A DNA stretch of 64,000 nt, taken from the NCBI RefSeq assembly GCF_002245625.1, contig NZ_NOIG01000010.1:248001-312000 (forward strand). The letters are read 5' to 3'. The position numbers and the translations under genes were made by a program. Positions 42,163-50,704 of the stretch are shown here, piece after piece. This DNA is from Acidovorax kalamii (GTDB lineage: Bacteria; Pseudomonadota; Gammaproteobacteria; Burkholderiales; Burkholderiaceae_C). The notes below the pieces were generated by a model, which did no database searches, had not been told where the DNA came from, and saw only the letters and a list, made by a program, of their open reading frames with translations. The first letter of the stretch is position 1, and each line of letters begins with the position of its first letter.

Positions 42163-44148
42163 ATGATTTCGTCAAACACCCGCCATTCAGTGGCCTTCAA
42201 ACTGTCGGCAACCGCCTTGTTCAGCCTGCTGGTGGTCTTGCTGGCCACCATGGGCATCGTCAGCGGCCTGCTCTGGAAAGACTTTGGCCGCCTCTCGCGG
42301 GACGATGCTACGCAGTACGCCGCCCAGGTGCGCACGTTGGTGCAGACCTTTGACGAAACCGCGCAAGAGCAGGCCAAGCGAGACTTTTCCCTGTTCAAGG
42401 CGAATTTCCCCGGCCAGTTCTCGGTGGCCGAGGCGCCCGGGGCCGACGGCAAGCCCGAGGCCGTGTTGTCGTTCCAGGGGGCGCCCGTCAATGGCGATTT
42501 CGAAGTGGTGGACCGCTTTTCCAAGGACAGCATGGGCGCGGTGGCGACCATTTTTGCGCGCACGGGGGATGACTTCATCCGCGTGACCACATCGCTCAAA
42601 AAGCAGGATGGTGAGCGCGCCTACAAGACCCTGCTGGACCGCAAGCACCCGGCCTATGCCCTGATGAACGAGGGCAAGACCTACATTGGCCGCGCCAGCC
42701 TGTTTGGCCGGGAATACATGACCGTGTACGAGCCCATTCGCGAGGGCAACCGCACCATCGGCATTCTGTTCATCGGCTCCGATATGGGCGCCATTCTGGG
42801 CAAGCTCGACACCGTGATGGCGGGGCAAAAGCTGTTTGCCACGGGGGCGGTCTATGCGGTCAACCTCTCGGCGGGTCCCGCGCGGGGCAGCATTTTTGGC
42901 CTGCCGGGCGCGGGCAAGGCCCTCAAGGTGGACGAGAAGGACGAGCAGGCCAAGGCCTGGATGGCGGCACTGGCGGCGGTGGGGCAGGCGGGGGATCTGG
43001 AGTCGGAATGGTCTCCCCGCCGCAGCAGCGAGGGTGACCGTGCCACGCGCTACCAGGCGGTGGAACACTACAAGCCCTGGAACTGGGCCATCGTGGCCGA
43101 GGCGCCCCTGACGGAAATGATGAGCGAGGCCCGTAATGTGCTGGCCTGGCTGTGGCTGGGGGTGGTGGTGGCCCTCGCCCTGCTGACGGTGGTGCTGGTG
43201 CTGGCCACCCGCCGCCTGGTGGGCGCGCCTGTGCAGCAGCTGAGCGCCGCGCTGGCCTACCTGGCGCAGGGCGATCTCACGCATGCGGTGTCGGTGCGGT
43301 CCCGCGACGAAATTGGCACGCTGGCCCAGGCGATGGAGGGCTTTCGAGCCCGCTTGGTGGAAAGCCTGGGCACCGTGCGCACCAGTGCCGACAGCGTCTC
43401 GGCCGCCAGCACGGAAATCGCCCAGGGCAACCAGGACCTCTCGGGCCGCACCGAGAGCCAGGCCAGTGCGCTGGAGCAGACGGCCGCGAGCATGGAACAG
43501 CTGGGCGCCACCATCCGCCACAACGCCGACAGCGCCAGCCAGGCCAACCAACTCGCGGTGGGCGCCAGCCGCGTGGCGCAGCAGGGCGGGGAGGTGGTGT
43601 CCAAGGTGGTCAGCACCATGCAGGACATCAACAGCAGCAGCCAGAAGATTGCCGACATCATCGGCGTGATCGACGGCATCGCATTCCAGACCAACATCCT
43701 CGCGCTGAACGCTGCCGTGGAGGCCGCCCGTGCGGGTGAACAAGGCCGTGGCTTTGCGGTGGTGGCGGCAGAAGTACGCAACCTGGCCCAGCGCACCGCC
43801 GCCGAGGCCAAGGCCATCAAGGAGCTGATTGGCGCCAGCAGCGCGATGGTGCAGCAGGGCTCGGTGCTGGCCGACCAGGCAGGCACCACCATGCAGGAGG
43901 TGGTCCGCTCGATCCAGCGCGTGGCCGACATGGTTTCCGAAATCAGCGCCGCAAGCAACGAACAGACCGCCGGTGTAGGCCAGGTCGGTGAAGCCGTCAC
44001 ACAGCTGGATCAGACCACGCAGCAGAACGCCGCCCTGGTGGAAGAAATGGCCGCTGCCGCCAGCAGCCTGCGCACGCAGGCGCAGCAGATGGTGGAGGCG
44101 ATTGCGCGGTTCAACCTGGGGCAGGATGCGACATCCATTCGGGGCTGA
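42163..44148 (+). CDS. methyl-accepting chemotaxis protein with Cache domain
   Basis: A 661-residue transmembrane chemoreceptor. The first membrane helix is about residues 11-36 ([20 protein letters not shown]). A periplasmic Cache_3-Cache_2-type sensor covers about 40-320 ([20 protein letters not shown] and [14 protein letters not shown] are typical). The second helix is about 325-350, followed by a HAMP domain ([20 protein letters not shown]). The signalling hairpin has the conserved tip [20 protein letters not shown], then [20 protein letters not shown] (about 505-545). Methylation-helix-like sequences flank the tip. The ligand is unknown, though Cache domains of this kind often bind small carboxylates. 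No chemotaxis genes are adjacent. Confidence 0.95.
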   Translation: MISSNTRHSVAFKLSATALFSLLVVLLATMGIVSGLLWKDFGRLSRDDATQYAAQVRTLVQTFDETAQEQAKRDFSLFKANFPGQFSVAEAPGADGKPEAVLSFQGAPVNGDFEVVDRFSKDSMGAVATIFARTGDDFIRVTTSLKKQDGERAYKTLLDRKHPAYALMNEGKTYIGRASLFGREYMTVYEPIREGNRTIGILFIGSDMGAILGKLDTVMAGQKLFATGAVYAVNLSAGPARGSIFGLPGAGKALKVDEKDEQAKAWMAALAAVGQAGDLESEWSPRRSSEGDRATRYQAVEHYKPWNWAIVAEAPLTEMMSEARNVLAWLWLGVVVALALLTVVLVLATRRLVGAPVQQLSAALAYLAQGDLTHAVSVRSRDEIGTLAQAMEGFRARLVESLGTVRTSADSVSAASTEIAQGNQDLSGRTESQASALEQTAASMEQLGATIRHNADSASQANQLAVGASRVAQQGGEVVSKVVSTMQDINSSSQKIADIIGVIDGIAFQTNILALNAAVEAARAGEQGRGFAVVAAEVRNLAQRTAAEAKAIKELIGASSAMVQQGSVLADQAGTTMQEVVRSIQRVADMVSEISAASNEQTAGVGQVGEAVTQLDQTTQQNAALVEEMAAAASSLRTQAQQMVEAIARFNLGQDATSIRG

Positions 44149-44165
44149 ATGCGTCCACCCATGAA

Positions 44166-44199
44166 AAAACCCGCCAAGCTGTGGAGCCTGGCGGGTTTT
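44166..44199 (+). terminator. intrinsic terminator after the chemoreceptor gene
   Basis: AAAACCCGCCA (44166-44176) pairs perfectly with TGGCGGGTTTT (44189-44199) around a 12-nt loop, giving a GC stem followed by TTTT. Because the arms end in AAAA and TTTT, it can also end the minus-strand tRNA transcript that runs into it from 44205. Confidence 0.88.
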
Positions 44200-44204
44200 G
44201 TATT

Positions 44205-44278
44205 TGGAGCGGGTGAAGGGAATCGAACCCTCGTATGAAGCTTGGGAAGCTGCCGTTCTACCATTGAACTACACCCGC
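44205..44278 (-). tRNA. tRNA-Gly (anticodon CCC)
   Basis: Read on the minus strand, the gene starts GCGGGTGTAGTTCAATGG at 44278 and ends CACCCGCTCCA at 44205. The acceptor stem GCGGGTG/CACCCGC pairs fully and the CCA end is encoded. The anticodon loop is CTTCCCAAG, with anticodon CCC reading GGG. The T-loop is GGTTCGATTCC. The length is 74 nt with CCA. It closely resembles E. coli tRNA-Gly(CCC). A perfect TATAAT -10 lies on the minus strand at 44294-44289, 11 bp before the tRNA 5' end. Confidence 0.97.
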
Positions 44279-44450
44279 GAAGCCTCGGATTATAGGCAGC
44301 ATCCGGCTTCCAGCTTGAAAGCGGTTCGTGCAAGTGCGCAAACCGCATATGCATAGCCGATCTTGTTGGTTGGGCGCAGGGTCTTTGGGCTCTAAATTCC
44401 TTTCACCTGCCCTGCGGTGCAGGCACTCCACAGACACCGAAAGGAATCCG

Positions 44451-45416
44451 ATGACCACACCACACCGTTCTTCAACGCAAGTCCCATGGCGCCAATGGCT
44501 GCGCGCCTGCATGGCGGGGGGCGTGGTGCTGTTCAGCGGTTCTTTGCTGGCCGCCACCCCCATCCCCGCAGGCCCCCTGGTCACCACCGAATGGCTGGCT
44601 CAAAACCTGGACAACCCGCAAGTGCGCATCGTCGAGGTGAGCGTGAACCCGGGCCTGTACGAGCGAGGCCATGTACCGGGCGCCGTCAACTTTTCGTGGC
44701 ACCAGGATCTGAACGACCGGGTGCGGCGCGACATCGTGGGCAAGGAGGCGTTTGAGGCCTTGCTCTCAAAAGCCGGGGTCAAGCAGGACACCACGGTGGT
44801 GCTGTACGGCGACACCAACAACTGGTTTGCCGCCTGGGGCGCGTGGGTGTTTGACATCTATGGCGTCAAGAACGTGAAGCTGCTCGACGGCGGCCGCAAG
44901 AAGTGGGAGGCCGAGAACCAGCCGCTGAACAACCGCGTGCCCGAATTTGCAGCTACCAGCTACAAGGTGGCCAAGGTGAACACCGACCTGCGCGCCCGCC
45001 TGTCCGACGCCCTGGCGGCGGCCGAAGGCAAGAGCAATGCGAAGTTGGTGGACATCCGATCGGCCGATGAATACTCCGGCAAGATTTTTGCGCCTGTCGG
45101 GGTACCCGAGCTGAGCATCCGTGCAGGCCATATCCCCGGTGCGGCCAATGTGCCCTGGGGCCAGGCGGTGAAGGAGGACGGCACCTTCAAGTCGGCCGAG
45201 GATCTGAAAAAGCTCTATGCCAGCGCAGGCGTGGACGGCAGCAAGCCCATCATCACCTACTGCCGCATTGGCGAGCGCTCCAGCCACACCTGGTTTGCGC
45301 TGTCCAAGATCCTGGGCTACAGCGTGAAGAACTACGACGGCTCGTGGACCGAATATGGCAACGCGGTGGGCGTGCCCATCACCAACCCGGCGGGCACGAT
45401 CTGGGCCGCCAAGTGA
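44451..45416 (+). CDS. periplasmic sulfurtransferase (tandem rhodanese)
   Basis: A 321-residue secreted thiosulfate sulfurtransferase. The signal peptide has an n-region TTPHRSSTQVPWRQWLR and a core ACMAGGVVLFSGSLLAA. Two rhodanese domains follow: an inactive N-terminal one (about 45-160, VEVSVNPGLYERGHVPGAVN) and a catalytic one (about 185-315). The active-site Cys is in ITYCRIGERSSHTWF (about residue 270), a CRxGxRxS loop. It transfers sulfane sulfur, for example from thiosulfate. The ATG at 44451 has AAGGAAT upstream. The YeeE/YedE sulfur transporter downstream suggests that they work together in sulfur uptake or oxidation. Confidence 0.93.
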   Translation: MTTPHRSSTQVPWRQWLRACMAGGVVLFSGSLLAATPIPAGPLVTTEWLAQNLDNPQVRIVEVSVNPGLYERGHVPGAVNFSWHQDLNDRVRRDIVGKEAFEALLSKAGVKQDTTVVLYGDTNNWFAAWGAWVFDIYGVKNVKLLDGGRKKWEAENQPLNNRVPEFAATSYKVAKVNTDLRARLSDALAAAEGKSNAKLVDIRSADEYSGKIFAPVGVPELSIRAGHIPGAANVPWGQAVKEDGTFKSAEDLKKLYASAGVDGSKPIITYCRIGERSSHTWFALSKILGYSVKNYDGSWTEYGNAVGVPITNPAGTIWAAK

Positions 45417-45454
45417 TGGGGTTTGCCGACAGAACCTTTTGGGAAGAAGGTGCA

Positions 45455-45478
45455 ATGCAAAACAAAGAGAGTTTCTGA
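45455..45478 (+). other. possible seven-codon leader peptide
   Basis: ATG at 45455 begins MQNKESF followed by TGA. GAAGAAGG lies 5-12 bp upstream as a possible ribosome binding site. It sits between the sulfurtransferase stop and the hairpin at 45503. It has no Cys or Met codon run, so it does not look like a classical amino-acid attenuator. The evidence is only position. Confidence 0.2.
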
Positions 45479-45502
45479 TTTTGGTAGGGGGTCTCCTTTT
45501 AC

Positions 45503-45527
45503 AGCCCGCTTCATGCGGGCTTTTTTT
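45503..45527 (+). terminator. intrinsic terminator just upstream of the yeeE-like gene
   Basis: AGCCCGC (45503-45509) pairs with GCGGGCT (45515-45521) around TTCAT, and the T-run extends from 45521 to 45527. It comes 87 bp after the sulfurtransferase stop but only 16 bp before the ATG of the YeeE/YedE gene. It either separates the two genes, leaving little room for a promoter, or works as an attenuator in front of the transporter gene. Confidence 0.85.
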
Positions 45528-45542
45528 ATGCCTGGGAGGTTC

Positions 45543-46739
45543 ATGGCGTTCAAGATCAATTTTTCTCACGCGGGCGCCCTGGCGCTGTTGGTGGCGCTGG
45601 GGGTGGCAGCCCACGCAGTGCAGGCGCTGCCCGGCGGGCGCACGCTGGCGTTTGCGCTGGCCACGGGCGGGGTGCTGGGGCTGGTGCTGCAGCGCACGCG
45701 GTTTTGTTTTTACTGCCACGCGCGCGACTGGTTTGAAGACGGCAACCCGCGCGGGCTGCTGGCCATCGTGCTGGCGCTGGCGGTGGGTGTGGTGGGCTAT
45801 ACCGTGGTGCTGGGAAGCTGGTTGCCCGTGCCCCAGCCTGGCAAGCTGCCGCCCGACATGCACATCGGCCCGGTGAGCTGGGTGCTGGTGGCGGCGGGGC
45901 TGTCGTTTGGCGCGGGCATGGTGGTGTCGGGTTCGTGTATCAGCGCGCACTGGTACCGGCTGGCCGAGGGCTCGCCAGTGTCGCCGTTTGCGCTCATTGG
46001 CTCAGCGCTGGGTTTCATCCTGGGCTTCATCACCTGGAACCCCTTGTACAGCCTGAGCGTGGCCGATGCCCCCGTGGTCTGGCTGCCCGCGCACCTGGGG
46101 TATGGCGGGGCGCTGCTGGTGCAACTGGGCGGGCTCGCGCTGGTGGCGGCCTGGTTGTGGCGCGGCTTTGCACGCGAGGCGGCGGCTGAATCGGCGGCAA
46201 GGGGCGCGGTGCCCAGCCTGGGCGCTGTGTGGCGCAGCTTGTGGGCCGGGCGCTGGCCTTACTGGGTAGGGGGCCTGGCGGTGGGGCTGATCGGCGCTTT
46301 TGCGATTGTGCGCATGCGGCCGCTGGGCGTGACAGCCACGCTGGGCAGTGCGGCGCGCCAGTGGGCGCAGGGGCAGGGCTGGATTCCCGAGCGGCTGGAG
46401 GGGCTGGATGGTTTTGCAGGCTGCGCCACCGCGCCGCAGTCCACCTGGTTCACACCCAATGCCTTGCTGCTGGCCGGCCTGGTGGCGGGGGCGTTTGTTG
46501 CGGCCATGGCCAGCCGCCAATTTGCGCCGCGCTGGCCCACCTGGCGCGATGCCATGCGGGGCCTGGCGGGTGGCGTGCTGCTGGGCTGGGGCGCGATGAC
46601 GGGGCTGGGCTGCACCATCGGCACGCTGCTGTCGGGTGGCATGGCGGGGGCCCTGTCGGGCTGGGTGTTTGGGGTGGCCGTGTTTGTGGCCGTGTGGGCG
46701 GGGCTGCGGCTCAAGCGGCTGTGGCCCGCCGGGCGCTGA
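45543..46739 (+). CDS. YeeE/YedE-family sulfur transporter
   Basis: A 398-residue inner-membrane protein with about nine to ten hydrophobic segments, of the YeeE/YedE (TsuA, PF04143) family that imports thiosulfate or related sulfur species. The conserved cysteines used as relay sites are visible: LQRTRFCFYCHARDW (about residues 50-64), MVVSGSCISAHWYRLA (about 125-140) and GLGCTIGTLLSGG (about 355-367). I start at the ATG at 45543, with GGGAGG just before it. An in-frame ATG at 45528 adds five residues. It lies directly downstream of a terminator-like hairpin and a periplasmic rhodanese gene. Confidence 0.92.
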   Translation: MAFKINFSHAGALALLVALGVAAHAVQALPGGRTLAFALATGGVLGLVLQRTRFCFYCHARDWFEDGNPRGLLAIVLALAVGVVGYTVVLGSWLPVPQPGKLPPDMHIGPVSWVLVAAGLSFGAGMVVSGSCISAHWYRLAEGSPVSPFALIGSALGFILGFITWNPLYSLSVADAPVVWLPAHLGYGGALLVQLGGLALVAAWLWRGFAREAAAESAARGAVPSLGAVWRSLWAGRWPYWVGGLAVGLIGAFAIVRMRPLGVTATLGSAARQWAQGQGWIPERLEGLDGFAGCATAPQSTWFTPNALLLAGLVAGAFVAAMASRQFAPRWPTWRDAMRGLAGGVLLGWGAMTGLGCTIGTLLSGGMAGALSGWVFGVAVFVAVWAGLRLKRLWPAGR

Positions 46740-46778
46740 GGAGAGCCGTGAAGGGCCGTCCGATACACTGCGGCCCGC

Positions 46779-47057
46779 ATGGATACCTGCACAAGCACCC
46801 GCACGTACACGATGACCCCGATGGCCCGGCGCTGGCTGGTGGTGATGGCCGCAGGCCTGTGCGGTTGCGCCTATTCACCGCCCGCGCCGTTTATCGTTGT
46901 GGGCAATGACAAGGTGGTGTCCATCAACTGGGAGAACTCCACGCTGGGCCCTGATGGCGCCCAGCAGGCAGCGGACAAACACTGTGCGCGGTATGGTCTG
47001 CAGGCGGAGCTGGCTGTGCAGGTCAGCCGGTCTGAAGTGGCCTACCGCTGCGTGTAG
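46779..47057 (+). CDS. small putative lipoprotein
   Basis: A protein of up to 92 residues with a lipoprotein-type signal, MARRWLVVMAAGLCGC followed by AYS, where the last Cys would be lipidated. The mature part (PPAPFIVVGNDKVVSINWEN ... ADKHCARYGLQAEL) resembles small outer-membrane lipoproteins of unknown function with a conserved 'A...CxxYG' segment. The start is uncertain: ATG at 46779, 46812 or 46821. A TACACT -10-like hexamer at 46764-46769 would make 46779 nearly leaderless. The later starts give a more typical signal-peptide length. Confidence 0.65.
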   Translation: MDTCTSTRTYTMTPMARRWLVVMAAGLCGCAYSPPAPFIVVGNDKVVSINWENSTLGPDGAQQAADKHCARYGLQAELAVQVSRSEVAYRCV

Positions 47058-47128
47058 GTGCGCAGCGGTTTCAGGTGACCCCAATTTTGAATTTTTTGGC
47101 CTTCTCCGCCCACCCTGTCTGCCTAATT

Positions 47129-47148
47129 AGCTATAAAAATAGTAGCAT
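47129..47148 (+). repeat. partial dispersed repeat, intergenic
   Basis: AGCTATAAAAATAGTAGCAT parallels the right half of the intergenic copy at 48834-48852 (AGCTATTAAAGAAATAGTA). It is AT-rich against a GC-rich background, between the small lipoprotein gene and the aldehyde dehydrogenase gene. The left, hairpin half is missing. Confidence 0.4.
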
Positions 47149-47178
47149 TTGACCAGGGGCACGGTGAACAGGGCAGGG

Positions 47179-48675
47179 CTACTTGCCGCTCTGGATGTCC
47201 CCCAGGCACAGGTACTTGATCTCCACATAGTCGTCCATGCCGTAGTGCGATCCTTCGCGGCCCAGGCCGGACTGCTTGACGCCACCAAACGGCACATGCT
47301 CCGTGGCCAGGATGCCGACGTTGGCACCCACCATGCCGTATTCCAGCGCCTCGGTCACGCGGAAGATGCGGCCCACATCGCGGCTGTAGAAGTAGCTGGC
47401 CAGGCCGAATTCGGTGTTGTTGGCGGCGTCAATGGCTTCTTGCTCTGTCTTGAACTTGAAGACCGGGGCGAAGGGGCCGAAGGTTTCCTCGCGGGCGCAC
47501 AGCATGTCGGCCGTGGCGTTGGCGACCACCGTGGGTTCAAAAAACTGGCCCGAGCCCAGGGCGGTGAGGCGTTGGCCGCCCGCGACCACCTGGCCGCCCT
47601 TGGCCAGCGCGTCATCCACATGGCGCTGCACCTTGGCCAGAGCGGCTTCCTCAATCAGCGGGCCCTGGTTCACCCCGGCCTCGAAGCCGTTGCCCACCTT
47701 GGCTGTCTTGACCTTGGCCGCAAACTTGGCCACGAACTCGTCGTACACGCCTTCCTGCACGTAAAAGCGGTTGGTGCAGACGCAGGTCTGGCCCGCGTTG
47801 CGGTACTTGCTGGCAAAGGCGCCTTCCACAGCGCTGTCGATGTCGGCATCGTCAAACACCAGGAAGGGCGCGTTGCCGCCCAGCTCCAGCGACATCTTCT
47901 TGACCGTGGGGGCCGACTGCGCCATCAGGATGCGGCCCACTTCGGTGCTGCCCGTGAAGCTGATGTGGCGCACCACGTCGCTCGCGCACAGCACCTTGCC
48001 GATGGCGATGGAGTTGTCGCTGTCGGCGGGCAGGATGTTGAACACACCGGCCGGGATGCCTGCGCGGATCGCCAGCTCGGCTGCAGCCAGGGCGGTGAGC
48101 GGCGTCAGCTCGGCAGGCTTGATGACCACGGGGCAGCCCGCAGCCAGCGCGGGCGCGACCTTGCGCGTGATCATGGCCAGCGGGAAGTTCCACGGCGTGA
48201 TGGCCGCGCACACGCCGATGGGTTGCTTGAGCACCAGCAGACGCCGGTTGTTGTCAAACTGGGGCAGGGTTTCGCCGTTGATGCGCTTGGCCTCTTCGGC
48301 AAACCACTCCACAAAACTCGCGCCGTAGGCCACTTCACCCTTGGCTTCGGGCAGGGGCTTGCCCTGCTCGGCGGTCATGATGCGGCCCAGATCGTCCTGG
48401 TTGGCCATCAGCAGGTCGTACCACTTGCGCAGGATGATGCTGCGCTCCTTGGCGGTCTTGGTCTTCCAGGGGCCCCAGGCGGCATTGGCGGCGGCAATGG
48501 CAGCCTCTGCGTCCGCTGGGCCCAGGTTGGCCACGTCGGCCAGCTTCAGGCCCGTGGCCGGGTCGTTCACATCAAAGCGGCTGCTGCCTGCCACCCACTG
48601 GCCGTTGATGAGGCCGTCGGTCTTGAGCAGGGTGGGATCATTCAGCAGGGCGAGGGGGGAGGTCTTGGTGTCCAT
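47179..48675 (-). CDS. semialdehyde dehydrogenase (KGSA or succinate semialdehyde)
   Basis: A 498-residue NAD(P)-dependent aldehyde dehydrogenase close to GabD. Conserved blocks are AITPWNFPLAMITRKVAPAL (about residues 160-179), FTGSTEVGRIL (about 238), the general base Glu in LELGGNAPFLV (about 262) and the nucleophile Cys in NAGQTCVCTNRFY (about 296). Sequence alone suggests succinate-semialdehyde dehydrogenase. The neighbouring hydroxyproline genes make 2-oxoglutarate semialdehyde (2,5-dioxopentanoate) the more likely substrate, which it would oxidise to 2-oxoglutarate. The start ATG at 48675 was preferred to a longer frame that begins upstream without a ribosome binding site. Confidence 0.9.
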   Translation of the reverse strand: MDTKTSPLALLNDPTLLKTDGLINGQWVAGSSRFDVNDPATGLKLADVANLGPADAEAAIAAANAAWGPWKTKTAKERSIILRKWYDLLMANQDDLGRIMTAEQGKPLPEAKGEVAYGASFVEWFAEEAKRINGETLPQFDNNRRLLVLKQPIGVCAAITPWNFPLAMITRKVAPALAAGCPVVIKPAELTPLTALAAAELAIRAGIPAGVFNILPADSDNSIAIGKVLCASDVVRHISFTGSTEVGRILMAQSAPTVKKMSLELGGNAPFLVFDDADIDSAVEGAFASKYRNAGQTCVCTNRFYVQEGVYDEFVAKFAAKVKTAKVGNGFEAGVNQGPLIEEAALAKVQRHVDDALAKGGQVVAGGQRLTALGSGQFFEPTVVANATADMLCAREETFGPFAPVFKFKTEQEAIDAANNTEFGLASYFYSRDVGRIFRVTEALEYGMVGANVGILATEHVPFGGVKQSGLGREGSHYGMDDYVEIKYLCLGDIQSGK

Positions 48676-48800
48676 GGTGTCTCTTATCGGCTGGGCAGGA
48701 ACAGGGGCGCAGGGTAGCGCCATTCGGCGTGCAAGGCTGTCGCCTTGGAATACGCCACCGGAATGCCACGGAAGGCTTCAGGTTGAAGAATATGAATAAA

Positions 48801-48852
48801 AATGGCTGTAGCGCTTGATGGATAAGCGCTAGCAGCTATTAAAGAAATAGTA
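48801..48852 (+). repeat. dispersed hairpin repeat, intergenic full copy
   Basis: AGCGCTT (48810-48816) and AAGCGCT (48824-48830) form a perfect 7-bp inverted repeat with a 7-nt loop. AGCAGCTATTAAAGAAATAG and TA (48831-48852) follow. It fills most of the 200-bp gap between the aldehyde dehydrogenase start and the GntR gene end. Copies or partial copies occur at 7853, 8891, 38143 and 47129. I recall similar elements in other Comamonadaceae genomes but cannot check this here. Confidence 0.6.
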
Positions 48853-48874
48853 AAAGGTGGCTGGGCCGTGCGGC

Positions 48875-49549
48875 TTAGCGGTCGATGATGCGCCGTGCAA
48901 ATCTTTCCAGGTACTCCATCAGTTGCTCGGCCCCGGCCATGGCGTGCGCTTCGTCACCGCTGGCAATGCCCTGGGCCAGCTGCATGTGGGCGCGTGCGCC
49001 TTCGGATACCTCGCCCTCGTGCTGGTAGGCATACCAGAAGCGCCTGCACTGCACGATGAGCGGCTGCACACATTTGACTGCCGAATGGTTCTGGCTGGCC
49101 TGGTGCACCACGACGTCCAGCGCGTGGTCGGCCTGCATGTAGTCGTCCAGATGGCCACGAGCGGCGGCTTCCACCATCTTCTGGGCGCACTGCACGATGG
49201 CCTGGCGCTGGGGCGCCGTGGCGCGGCGCGCGGCGCAGGACGCGATCAGGCGCTCCAGCACGCGGCGGGTCTGGATCACGTCCAGGTGGTCGGCCAGGTC
49301 GATGTGCGACACCAGCAGCCCGCGCCGGGGCTGCTGCGCAATCAGCCCGATGGAGACCATGCGCAGCAGCGCCTCGCGCACGGGGGTGCGGCCCAGGCCG
49401 GTGCTTTCCACAATCTCGGCCTCCACCACGGGCGAGCCGGGCTGCAGCTGCAGGGTGGAGATCATGGCCTCGATGGCGTCATAGGCCACGTCGGCCGCGC
49501 GCCGCTTGGGCGCGGGGTCTCGCTGGGGGGATGCACTGCGGGTGGTCAT
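48875..49549 (-). CDS. GntR-family regulator with FCD domain
   Basis: A 224-residue regulator. The winged helix-turn-helix covers about residues 20-82 (AYDAIEAMISTLQLQPGSPV, then ESTGLGRTPVREALLRM). The FCD ligand domain covers about 90-215, with the metal-binding type residues Asp and His in QADHALDVVVHQAS and His in ARAHMQLAQGIASGD. FCD regulators bind carboxylates or amino-acid derivatives. It lies between the aldehyde dehydrogenase and the TRAP genes on the same strand, so it is the likely regulator of the hydroxyproline cluster. The ATG is at 49549. Confidence 0.92.
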   Translation of the reverse strand: MTTRSASPQRDPAPKRRAADVAYDAIEAMISTLQLQPGSPVVEAEIVESTGLGRTPVREALLRMVSIGLIAQQPRRGLLVSHIDLADHLDVIQTRRVLERLIASCAARRATAPQRQAIVQCAQKMVEAAARGHLDDYMQADHALDVVVHQASQNHSAVKCVQPLIVQCRRFWYAYQHEGEVSEGARAHMQLAQGIASGDEAHAMAGAEQLMEYLERFARRIIDR

Positions 49550-49619
49550 GGGGAGATGGGTGTGAGGGGCGGGGTTGCGGACCGCATCTTAGTAGCTTGC
49601 AGTAGCGGCCCCGCTGCCA

Positions 49620-50642
49620 TCAGGCCAGGCTGGCGCCCGCCTTGCGCAGCTCGGCAATCTGCGGCGCCTTGGGCAGCCACAGCTTGTCGAACTCCTGGAT
49701 GGTGCTGTCGGGGTTGAAGGTCGACGCCGTCTTGAACGCGATGGACGTGCCTTTGAATTTCTCGATCAGCCCGGCCTCGGTGGTCACGATGTCGTTGATC
49801 TGTGCATCCAGCGACTGCGCCACCAGCTTGCGGATGAGGTCCTTGTCCTTGGCGTCCAGGCCTTGCCAGATGCGGCCGGAGACCAGGGGGGCGAAGGGCA
49901 TGAACAGCGCATTCATCTGCAGCAGCGTTTTGGCCACCTTGTCAAAGCGCTGGTTCCACGAGAACTCGATGTCGGCCTCCAGCCCATCGACCTGGCCGTT
50001 GCTCATCGCATCGAACACCTGGGGGGTGGGGATGGGCGTGGGGGCGGCACCCAGCATCTGGTAGAAGTCGCGGTACACGGGCGTGGGGTTGATGCGCAGC
50101 TTCATGCCCTTGATGTCGGTGGGCAGGTTGATGTCCTTGGTGGAGAACACGGCGCGCATGCCGGTGATGCCCCAACCCAGGCCAATGGTGCCGGTCTCGC
50201 GCGGCAGCACCTCCAGCAACTTGGTGGCTGCGGGGTGTTTGACCAGCTTGGCCACGGCGGGCGTGGAGCGCACCAGGTAGGGCGCATTGATGGCCGCGAT
50301 GCTGGCCACCCGCGAGCCCAGCTCGGCGGCCTGGATCCAGCCCATGTCGAGCGCGCCGGACTGCAGCTGCTGCATCATCGCCGCCTCGTTGCCCAGCTGG
50401 CCCGAGTGGAAGACCGTGACGCTCAGGCGGCCATCGGTTTCCTTCTTCAGCGCCTCGCCAAACTGCAGCGCAGCGCGGTTCCACGAATGGCCTGCGGGCG
50501 TGATCAGGCCCAGGCGGAACTCCTTGGCGTCGGCAGCCCGCGCCAGGGCCGGAAAGCCCAGCCCCGTGACGGCGGCTGCGGCCACGGCATGGCGCTGGAT
50601 GAAGTGGCGACGGGAGACTGGGCGGGCGGGCTGGGTCGTCAT
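49620..50642 (-). CDS. TRAP transporter substrate-binding protein (DctP-type)
   Basis: A 340-residue periplasmic receptor. The leader MTTQPARPVSRRHFIQRHAV has a twin-arginine motif SRRHFIQ and ends LARAADA. The mature protein has FRLGLITPAGHSWNRAALQF (about 43-62), GMKLRINPTPVYRDFYQMLG (about 175-194; the Arg contacts the ligand carboxylate) and TPQVFDAMSNGQVDGLEADI (about 200-219). All are DctP hallmarks. It is the last TRAP gene in the order Q-M-P, 62 bp after the large permease. The context suggests hydroxyproline or a related amino/imino acid as ligand. Confidence 0.93.
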   Translation of the reverse strand: MTTQPARPVSRRHFIQRHAVAAAAVTGLGFPALARAADAKEFRLGLITPAGHSWNRAALQFGEALKKETDGRLSVTVFHSGQLGNEAAMMQQLQSGALDMGWIQAAELGSRVASIAAINAPYLVRSTPAVAKLVKHPAATKLLEVLPRETGTIGLGWGITGMRAVFSTKDINLPTDIKGMKLRINPTPVYRDFYQMLGAAPTPIPTPQVFDAMSNGQVDGLEADIEFSWNQRFDKVAKTLLQMNALFMPFAPLVSGRIWQGLDAKDKDLIRKLVAQSLDAQINDIVTTEAGLIEKFKGTSIAFKTASTFNPDSTIQEFDKLWLPKAPQIAELRKAGASLA

Positions 50643-50704
50643 GGTGAACTCCGTGAGTGAAAGAACGTTGGGAGGGGGACGGATCTGTCGTACGGCATGC
50701 CCTG

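Noticed and set aside
47179..48675. A plain gabD of GABA catabolism
   Set aside because: The sequence alone allows it, but no GABA transaminase is near, while a full hydroxyproline route needing a 2-oxoglutarate-semialdehyde dehydrogenase is adjacent.
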